Position numbers and translations under genes: made by a program. Source: Sipunculus nudus (lineage: Eukaryota > Annelida > Sipuncula > Golfingiida > Sipunculidae). From it: 64,000 bases of DNA. The notes beneath the pieces are model-generated. The model saw only the letters and a program-made list of their open reading frames with translations, was not told the origin of the DNA and searched no databases. The first letter of the stretch is position 1; every line of letters starts with the position of its first letter. The DNA is taken from assembly GCA_026874595.1 (NCBI GenBank), contig CM049310.1:29127058-29191057 (forward strand). Reading direction: 5' to 3'. Below are positions 56,154 to 64,000 of this stretch, one piece after another.

Positions 56154-57045
56154 TCATGGTGACACTGATGCAGGATATGAAGACAATGGAAAGGTTATGG
56201 CGATGCTGCTGCAGAATGTGGAGACAATGGACAATTTATAGTGACACTGAGGCAGAATGTGAAGTCAATGGACAAGTTATGGTGACATTGATGCAGAATG
56301 TAAAGACAATGGACAAGTTATAGTGACACTGATGCAGAATGTGAAGTCAATGGACAAGTTATGGTGACACTGATGCAGAATGTAAAGACAATGGACAAGT
56401 TATAGAGACACTGAGGCAGAATGTGAAGTCAATGGACAAGTTATGGTGACACTGATGCAGAATGTAAAGACAATGGACAAGTTATAGTGACACTGATGCA
56501 GAATGTGAAGTCAATGGACAAGTTTTGGTGACACTGATGCAGAATGTAAAGACAATGGACAAGTTATGGTGACGCTGATGCAGAATGTGGAGACAATGGA
56601 CAAGTTATAGTGACGCTGATGCAGAATGTGGAGACAATGGACAAGTTATGGTGACACTGATGCAGAATGTGAAGACAATGGACAAGTTATGGTGACACTA
56701 AACCAGAATGTTAATACATTGGACAAGTTATGGTGACACTGATGCAGAAGGTGAAGTCAATGGACAAGTTATGGTGACACTGATACAGAATGTAAAGACA
56801 ATGGACAAGTTATGGTGATGCTGATGCAGAATGTGAAGACAATAGACAAATTATGGTGACACTGATGCAGAATGTGAAGTCAATGGACACTTTATGGTGA
56901 CACTGATGCAGATTGTAAAGGCTATGGACAAGTTATGGTGACACTGATGCAGATTATGAAGGCAATGTACAAGATATGGTGACACGGATGCAGAATGTAA
57001 AGACAATGGACAAGTTATGGTGACACTGATGCAGAATCTGAAGGC
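56154..57045 (+). repeat. 41-bp minisatellite, right arm
   Basis: About 21 units with core GACACTGATGCAGAATGTAA and AGACAATGGACAAGTTATGG. Same period as the left arm but with a different set of diagnostic bases (GTAAAG and TTATGG here, ATGAAG and TTCTGATT on the left). Some units alternate between GTAAAGACA and GTGAAGTCA, suggesting a higher-order two-unit repeat. Confidence 0.9.
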
Positions 57046-57400
57046 AAAGTTTACAAAGTCACTCAGGTTGAGACAACTTTTTTGTCCAAAATGGTTCGCA
57101 GTCTAAAACCCAAGCAACTGTTCACTTTCTACCAAGAAGATACAAACCACAAATATCACTCACAAATGAGTGCATCTTTGGGGGTTCCATGGTGTTATGA
57201 CCCTGCAATGGGGGTGATTACACACCCAGGACCTGCAGGTGTGGTAGACACCAGGGTGGGTGACACAAGGATACAATAAAAAATATGATAGGAAGTGAGT
57301 GCTACTTCCCTTTCACATAATCCCTTACCAAATGGAACTTAGCAGATGTCTATAGATTAAGAATTACCTCCATACAACAAAAGATAAGATATGTCTGGGA
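57046..57400. other. Spacer
   Basis: A 65-codon frame at 57082-57279 shows no recognised motif. Confidence 0.35.
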
Positions 57401-57535
57401 AAAGGACTCATGCAAAATAAATAATTTGTGTTTTGGCTGCTTATGTAAAGGTCTTTATTCTAGTATGCAAAATAAATAATTTGTGTTTTGGCTGCTTAAT
57501 AAAGGTCTTTATTCTAGTAAGTGCCAAAGGCAACA
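57401..57535 (+). repeat. Tandem duplication of ~53 bp
   Basis: TGCAAAATAAATAATTTGTG followed by TTTTGGCTGCTTA and AAAGGTCTTTATTCTAGTA occurs at about 57411 and 57465, with one copy two bases longer. Confidence 0.85.
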
Positions 57536-57639
57536 TAATTGTAAGATATGAAGGATACACCATCTGAAATGTCTTCATGAAGGGAAGGCCAGTGATCCCA
57601 CAGAGACCAAACCTGTGTTTACTATAAGCCTGCCATGCA

Positions 57640-57870
57640 CCGTTTGAAAGTAAACCTTAACAGTATACATTCTTTAAAACCAAGGCAAATTATTTGGGTC
57701 ATGTTGTGTCTGCTGAAGGGGTACACATGGACCCAAACAAAAACCAGAACCCAGAACATTTAAGGAACTGGCTCTTTTGAGGTTTCACCTGTTATTATAT
57801 AAGGTTTTCCTAAGGGGTTTGTGGCTATGGCAGCCCTCTTGCATCAGCTTGTAGGCAGTCTGAACTATAA
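57640..57870 (+). pseudogene. Ty3/gypsy reverse transcriptase C-terminal fragment
   Basis: Text reads FKTKANYLGHVVSAEGVHMD with PNKNQNP after it, the conserved segment after RT motif E, then a broken PKGFVAMAALLHQLVG, matching the thumb-to-RNase H link of gypsy pol. It may belong with the gag/protease at 50460, being in the same orientation, but the 41-bp array and other insertions lie between. Confidence 0.7.
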
Positions 57871-58635
57871 CAAATTCTTGTAAGTTTATTGCTCACCCTG
57901 GACCATGGTAAAATCTGTAGGTGCTACACTAAATGATGACATATGAACCAAACTACAAATGCTGACAGGTATTTGATGAACATGAAGAGGTAGTTTTAAA
58001 AGACTACCTAATAAATGCAGCCAAGAATCAGTATGGACAGACATGGGCCCAAGTGAGTAAACTTGCCTGCAAGTCTGCTGTTCAAAATGAGAAAAAAAAT
58101 CCCTGAATCTTGGTGGAAGAAAGACACTGCCAGAGAAGACTGTAAAGTGTTCTCCAAATCTTGCATTATTGCATCCTGAAGCAACTAGTCTGTCTCGCTC
58201 CTCCAGTTTCAACAAAACTAATGTAAAAGAAAACTTCAAAAACTTGGAAGGTTTTGCTGAAGAGACACAAATTTGGTCCTAATAATATTTATAATGAAGA
58301 GGATGTTCTACAGCCAGTTGGGAACACAAAAGTTATTGCATGCAAAAATGAAAAGCAAATACTGTAGTACTAAAGGAAACTAAATAAATATATTTATTAA
58401 AGAAAATTTTGGTAATTTAAATTAAAGTTTCATCTTGAATTAATTTACAGATGCTGATAGGACAGTGAGGTCAGATCTATATTTCTGCCTTGGAAAGGCA
58501 GCTTATCAACTTCAAGTTTTATCCAGGGAAGGGGCAATGCACTCATTGGTACCTGCCCCAAGTTTAGCATTGTGACTCTGAACATCGCATGGATTTTTAT
58601 GACAAAGTGATTGATTTATTTTCAGTGGGCCAGTT
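57871..58635. other. Unassigned region
   Basis: Short broken frames only. No motif recognised. Confidence 0.3.
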
Positions 58636-59700
58636 TGCTGATTCAGTAAGGTGAGTTGCTGTATTTCCTGGGGTTGACTGGTAGTGAAGCCGTCAATATT
58701 GTCATATTGGGAGACCGACCCATTGCTAAACACGCCTGTCTTCGCACAAAAAATGACCCGCAATAGGTATCAGGATATATGGGACAAACTACTTGATAAT
58801 TTTCAGAGGGCGTATGTTCCAAGCAGAGATATATTCATAGATGAAACAATGTCTTATGGCACGGACAACAGTCTTTCTGACAGTACATTCCCGGTAAAAG
58901 GCACAAATACAGCATCAAGTTGTATGAACTATGCGAGGACAGTGGGAATTCTGAAATTCCAAAGTGTATTGTGGTAAGGGTGAATCCACAGCGGGCCTGC
59001 CATGCTGAAAGAGTCATACTTGGACTTATGGAGAAGTTAGTAGGTTAAGGCCATTTTTTGTTTACCGACAATTTTGATACAACGAACAATATGGCAAGAT
59101 GACTACTGGAACTTGGGATTTTTTAGTGTCGGACTATTAGAAAAATTGAAAAGGCATTCCTGAGGTAATAAAGAAGGCTAAATTGAAGAGGAGTGAGTAT
59201 ATTTATACACAGAAAGGGAATGTGATGGCGATGAAAATGAAAGATAAAAGGGACGTTATTATGGTGTCAACAATGCATGGCAGTAGTAGCGGACAAAATG
59301 GAAAGTGAAACAGAAACAATGATATTATATCCAAGCCTAAATGTATCATTAACTATAATAAAGGGATGTGTAGGGTTGATTGGGAATGACCAGCTGAATC
59401 AGTATTATTCAGGACTTGGGAAGACGCTACAGTTGTATAGGAAAATAGTATTCCATAACATAGATATAAGTGTAACAAATTTGACTTCCTGTACAAAAAA
59501 GGTGGCAAAAAACCTTTACTGTGGTTTAGGAAAGAAGTGATTCGGGGGTTACTGGAAAAGCAAGATAACAGTTTCTCAAATGATCAGTTTTCAGATGTTG
59601 ACACTGATATAGAGATCAACACACCAGGGACAGGGTCAACAAATTTCCATTTACTGCCACAGTAAAGGGTTTTATGAAAGCTCACTACCTTGTGTGTAAA
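58636..59700 (+). pseudogene. PiggyBac-like transposase remnant
   Basis: PiggyBac transposases move TTAA-flanked elements with a DDD core. The frame 58684-58977 reads KPSILSYWETDPLLNTPVFA, KMTRNRYQDIWDKL and VPSRDIFIDETMSYG with the first Asp at 58840-58842. In another frame HFLFTDNF (59046-59069) gives the second Asp at 59067-59069. In the third, 59277-59540, GLIGNDQLNQYYSGLGKTLQ gives the third Asp (59388-59390), followed by LYRKIVFHNIDISVTNLTS. So all three Asp residues survive in different frames. The C-terminal Cys-rich region is only faint. Confidence 0.85.
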
Positions 59701-59772
59701 CATGACTGTTTGATGTTTTTGTTAACCGGTGCTATATTTCATTTTTTTCCAGGATTTCCTCCCTTTGTTTTT

Positions 59773-59866
59773 ATTGGCCAATGGGGGATTAGCATTTTAG
59801 TAACTCCTTTATAGGGTCAGGGGGTATATAACCCTGCCCCCGAACAAGCTTTGACATTTTTGTTCA
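59773..59866 (+). promoter_or_regulatory. CCAAT/TATA promoter-like block
   Basis: ATTGGCCAAT at 59773-59782 and TATATAA at 59825-59831 inside GGGTATATAACC lie 42 bp apart, with an initiator-like TTCA at about 59863-59866, roughly 30-40 bp after the TATA box. A CAGGTAGGT donor-like site follows at about 60015. It could be the promoter of a retroelement LTR or of a lost gene; the DIRS gag-like frame at 61793 is the next element in this orientation. Confidence 0.4.
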
Positions 59867-61780
59867 ACATTATCCGTATTAGTGTCATTGTGTTTCCGGG
59901 TGAAGCTAAATTCCTCTTTGACCACTTTTGACCGATCGCAAGTTAGAGTGACAGGAACGTTGTGTGATCCAGCCTATTTGTGGATTCCTGTGCACTGTCC
60001 TTGCCGTTTTGAGCCAGGTAGGTAGCCTTTTGTTGCCCCCAACTTGCAAGATGGCAACCTCCGGCCAGCCGACTATCATGGGCTAAAGGTGGTTGTGTAA
60101 GAATGTGGTGAGTGAGCATAAAGCACAACGCAAGCCAGCACATAAGGTTATTAGCCAAACTCCACTTCCAAGAAACTGTCCCACTGACTTCCGCAAAGGA
60201 AAAACTGACAAGATGATGCGTTGTTTGCACTGAACAGAAATTTTGTAGAGAATCCCCCTACCAGTTCGAACTGCCCGACCAAACCCGGTCTTTGCGTATA
60301 CCCCTGTTTTGAAATTTATCACACAGAACAGGATTATTGATCACTACACATATTCAGTATATAAAGGATATATATCAATCCCCAGAAACTCTAATTAGGA
60401 TTTAAATATTATGAGGACAGGAACACAGAAGAACATACAGTGAGCTATAAATATGTATTTATATTGATAAACTATATATTTTTATGTCACATGGTATGCA
60501 TATACTTATATGTATATATATATAATGGGTAATTATAGTTAGGATTTATATATGAGGGCATTAACAAAGAGAAACGCACAGATTGATACAAATTATGTTT
60601 TTTTATTTATCTACTTTATATATATGTGACAAATGTATCACATTTTTAAAGATAGTTGATAATGTTGTCAACAGAAGATGCCACAGATCAGGAGTACCAA
60701 GACGTGCTACCACTTATTATAGCTAGTAGTAAAGTTTGCCTTTGACCATGCACACTCAGGACTTTGAGGCCATATTCTCAGAAACCGTTTGTTTCTAGAG
60801 ATTACGATTTTTACTTTGTCAGAAGAGTTTCGTTATTCAAGACGTTTCAAGTAGTGATCAGGAAACGTCAGAGCAGGGCATATGTTTCAGCCTAATGTTT
60901 GTTGTCATTTGAGAGCGAGTTGCTGTAGGACATTGACCACTGGAGGCAGGTTGCCGCTCATTGAACTGGACGTTTCTTTGACATGGATAATCCAGGTACC
61001 AGGCTGTTGGCTTCTGTTATTCCAGTCCATGTGATCCCTTGTGGGGATGGTGCCAACCACAGGAGTTTTGATATCCATATACATTCTGTATCTGCTAGTT
61101 GTTGTCAACAATTGAGGGAATAATATTGCTCAAGTGCAGTCCTTGTTGTGAGAACCTCCCATCCCCTTACATATATATGTTTATTGTATGTCACATGGTT
61201 AACACATAATATATAATGGTCGGAGGACCAATGAAGAATTTATTCAATACCACATCGCGCACTGTTGGTTTTTAGGTCACTTAGATAGGATCCTGGTACA
61301 GCCTGGATGGACGCTCTTTAGGTTAATAGGTCAACAGTATCTGGTTCTGACTGGTCATTCTATATTATTGCTGATTGGCTGATATTCACCCCGTCTCTCT
61401 AATAGCGCTTTACTGCACATGTACAAAACCCTAATCGTTACCCCAGTGCTGCGTCACTCGTCACTCAGCTCCTGGCTTCCAGCAGAACCAGTTGCTAGAT
61501 TTTTATTGTTTGTATGGAGCTGGGCATACAATTAACCTATATGGCTTGCCTCTATTATTACCACTAGTACTACTCATAAGTACTTAAACATCATGATTTG
61601 GGATCACATTCATGCATTATTGCTATAAGTACAATTTTAAATAACTTTGCTTCTTGGATTTGTTCCTCAGCTATATTTTCTACATGGAACTATTTCTCAA
61701 TTGGAAATTTTTTTTGAATTGGAACTACAGTTAAATGTATAATTACCTTATAGAAATTTGCAAACTGCACATATTTATTT
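59867..61780. other. Long non-coding stretch between promoter-like block and DIRS gag
   Basis: Contains (TA)n runs near 60510, 60620 and 61170, an unassigned 68-codon minus-strand frame at 60905-61111, and a CTGATTGGCTGA (inverse CCAAT) near 61370. A CAGAACCAG exon-like piece lies near 61484. It ends in a polypyrimidine-rich acceptor. Confidence 0.35.
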
Positions 61781-62935
61781 ATTTCATTGCAGATGCCTAA
61801 ACACACTAAGCCTGCAGTGTCTGATAAATAGCCTCCTCAATTAAGATTCAGGGCTACTAGAAAGCGCAAAGCTCTGGCAGCCTTGCATGACTACATCCTA
61901 GACGACTTTACTGATGGACCACCAACTAGTACAACTGCGCCTGGCACCAATACCTCTGAGCCTATCTGTACCAGTCAAGTACCCCAAATACAAGTACATC
62001 TGCAGAGTCTGTTGCACCTACTTCCTCGCAGGATCTTCGGGTCATAATACGCAGCATATTCAATGACGAGCTGGACAAACGCTTTGGTCCACAGACACCA
62101 GCTCCCTCCTCATCAAATGCTTCTTGTCCTTAGCCACACACTACAACAATTCATCCTGCACGCAGTACGGACCATCAACATGACCAAGCCCTAGACCTGT
62201 CAGCATTGGCTATTGTCTCTTGCGCCTCCTCTCCTGTCATTTTGCAGCACGTCCTCAATGCAACTACTTCACCTGTGGCCTCAACCAGTCAAGCCTTGCC
62301 ATCTTTGTCCACTGCGGCTGCTTCCAGTGCTGTCAGCGCACTGCTAGGTAGGTCCTCAGGGGCAATCAATGACAAAAACCACTTAGGCAGTAAACAAAAT
62401 CCTTCACACAATAGTACATACCTGAGCCTACCACTAAAGGTTTTTCACCTTGAACTTAAAGACAAGTCTCTCTCCAATGATTACCTAAATTTAGCACTGT
62501 TGGATACTACTGACACCATTTTCCAGTCCAATGACAAGCGCAGGCCCCCATTTCTAGATACGCCTACTTTAAGTGTCTGGCCTACCCCTCTGAAAGTCAT
62601 GCCTACTTCAAACATCAATATCAGGTATTTAAACTGAAATTAGATTTCCCAAGCTTTGATGCATGGCTCCACTATGATATCAGCTATAGGGATCATATTG
62701 CAAATCATGACAATTTTTCCTGGGGGGACCCTTTGCCATACCTTCTGTATGAAGCTCGAGAAATAGTGCTAAGTCCTAGAAAGTCGAGAAGGAACCAGCC
62801 CTTTCTTGGCAGTAATTCCCAGGCAACCCAGAAACACATCCCTTCTGAATACTGCTACTCCTACCATAGACAGGGATCATGTACAATCTTTGAAAGATTC
62901 AGTTCAACGACTGAATGGATTCTCAAATACAAGTA
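61781..62935 (+). pseudogene. DIRS-type gag-like ORF with splice acceptor at its ATG
   Basis: TTTCATTGCAG ends at 61792 and ATG follows at 61793 (MPKHTKPAVSDK, then a TAG). Broken frames follow; one from 62206 is Ser/Thr/Ala-rich and ends LSNDYLNLALL and WPTPLKVMPTSN. Then FDAWLHYDISYRDHIANHDN appears, and in the frame 62733-62966 PSEYCYSYHRQGSCT, a Cys/His motif seen at the end of DIRS gag-like proteins. The start resembles that of the 34022 copy. Confidence 0.65.
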
Positions 62936-63480
62936 CAAAAGTCAGACTCATTTCCCACATTCTTGATGATTTTATGTTTTTTTGGCCCCCCTGACTCTTC
63001 AGAATGTCACAAAGCTCTTAGTTAAATCCTTCTTGCATTTAGCCAGTCAAGAATTTTAAAACAGTCCACCCAAATACTTGTGTTCCCCTTATGGGATAGA
63101 CGTAGATTCTGTGGCATGGGAGTTCCGTCTCCCCGATGATAAACTCCTTAAGCTACAAGGGGATCTTGATTTTGCTTCCTCTTAGAGACACATATCAGTG
63201 AAAGAACCTCAGTCACTGCTGGGCTTACTTAATTTTGCGTGTCTTGCTATACACCTGGGTTGAGTCTTCATGCGTCCCCTTTATGCTACATTATATTCCC
63301 TGAGGGACCCCAAGCCGCACTTCCATGTGCGTTTTAATAAAGAATCTTGAGCCGATCTTAAGGCCTGGCTAACCTTTGTGAGCTCCTACTCTGGAAAACC
63401 TCTTATTCTTTTCAAAGAATGGACTGCATCTGATGCTCTTCAGCTTTTCACAGATGCTGCCAGCTCTATAGGTTTTACCT
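62936..63480 (+). pseudogene. DIRS-type reverse transcriptase C-terminal part and RNase H start
   Basis: RT starts only at motif C (HILDDFMFF, Asp pair 62965-62970), directly after the gag-like end, so most of RT is deleted. Then come ISVKEPQSLLGLLNFACLAI and KPHFHVRFNKE in broken frames, and from 63378 SSYSGKPLILFKEW and LQLFTDAASSIGF with the first RNase H Asp at 63453-63455. At about 63480 the text changes to a BEL/Pao type. Confidence 0.7.
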
Positions 63481-63660
63481 CACTTGTTGTGGGTAAGGCA
63501 AGAGTTCCACCTTCAAAACCAATCACAGTGCCAAGACTGGAGCTCACAGCGGCTTTAATGTCTGTTAAGATAGGCACGTTCCTTCAGAGAGAGAGTTTCA
63601 CTATAAATACATTGAAGAGATCTACTTGACAGACAGTAAGGTTGTCCTAGGATTTTTATC
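63481..63660 (+). pseudogene. BEL/Pao-type RNase H segment fused to the DIRS segment
   Basis: In the same frame as the preceding DIRS text, the sequence reads VVGKARVPPSKPITVPRLEL and TAALMSVKIGTFLQRE, then after a frame change YLTDSKVVLGFL. These are hallmark blocks of BEL/Pao RNase H (Glu of ELTAA and Asp of TDSK). No other BEL segment is nearby. Confidence 0.7.
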
Positions 63661-64000
63661 AAAAGCATAAAGGTATGCAACTGGGGGGGTTGGGGGGGGG
63701 GTTGGGAGTGTCATACATTACTCTCACTCACACTTATCATGTAGTTAATTTCTTAATGTATACATTTATTACAGTCATGCAGGTTAGCAGGGCTATAACC
63801 ATAGGTGTAGACTGTGGCAGTATGGTCTATAGCTCCAGTCACTTCTTTACATTTAATAGAATGTTTGCAGTAGGTGTAGTCCATGGCAAACTGGTTTGCT
63901 TCCAATAAAAAAAGATAATATTTTAATTATTTGTGGCAAGCCATAGGTGTAGGCTGCAACAGGCACTCAAAACACTGGTCAGTTCAGCATGCATGCATGC
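63661..64000. other. Spacer with G-run and ~71-bp repeats
   Basis: G-rich run at 63683-63708. TAGGTGTAG(A/T/G)C(T/C) recurs near 63801, 63870 and 63943 with about 69-73 bp spacing, suggesting a short tandem repeat that may continue past the window end. Confidence 0.45.

Overview
This window looks like AT-rich, repeat-dominated DNA from an invertebrate animal, most likely a mollusc and plausibly a bivalve. The grounds are the mix of repeats: many decayed Ty3/gypsy and DIRS-type retroelements; elements with an (ACGG)n tract close to a 3' terminal hairpin (as I recall, bivalve 'pearl' elements also carry ACGG microsatellites); repeats full of AGGTCA half-sites; and pogo-, PiggyBac- and MULE-type transposase remnants. 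The species is an inference. I found no intact host gene, tRNA or rRNA. Almost every recognisable reading frame is a broken piece of a mobile element.

Layout. 1-1600: two Ty3/gypsy integrase remnants joined at an LTR start. 1691-4796: three nearly identical ~1.05-kb units in tandem, bounded by a 59-bp inverted terminal sequence that forms perfect 118-bp palindromes at the junctions. 4970-6671: a third gypsy integrase followed by acidic repeats and an OTU-type cysteine protease remnant. 7028-10120: copy A of a Helitron-like repeat family (called HLR here). 11165-13141: a different Helitron-like element carrying six ~278-bp satellite units. 13900-17150: DIRS-type element with RNase H and tyrosine recombinase. 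19250-23400: a three-level nest, with HLR copy C inside a LINE inside a gypsy element. 23775-26661: gypsy gag-protease-RT-RNase H joined in frame to a pogo-like transposase, which HLR copy B (26662-29792) then interrupts. 32218-34691: a transposase-like C-terminus, an SGNH hydrolase and a DIRS gag-like ORF in a row. 34692-38109: HLR copies E and D, then an Ulp1-like protease and a cysteine-cluster motif. 39315-40690: a tandem repeat split by a GC-rich DIRS RT fragment. 41270-44670: MULE remnant, a second SGNH hydrolase and other fragments. 45408-46075: pogo-like N-terminal half. 47890-50164: the most complete DIRS RT/recombinase. 50460-51250: gypsy gag/protease. 52310-57045: one 41-bp minisatellite array split by insertions, including a TA-flanked inverted-repeat element. 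57640-59700: gypsy RT tail and a PiggyBac-like transposase. 59773-59866: a CCAAT/TATA promoter-like block. 61793-63660: DIRS gag and RT ending in a DIRS/BEL hybrid RNase H.

The region is a layered insertion record rather than a pathway. Inserted elements cut older ones, so relative ages can be read from the nesting. The most unusual structures are the palindrome-linked tandem array, the satellite-carrying Helitron-like element, the gypsy-associated OTU protease, the HLR family with one precisely recoverable empty site, and the hybrid RNase H. All protein identities come from motif recognition by eye. No database search was run.
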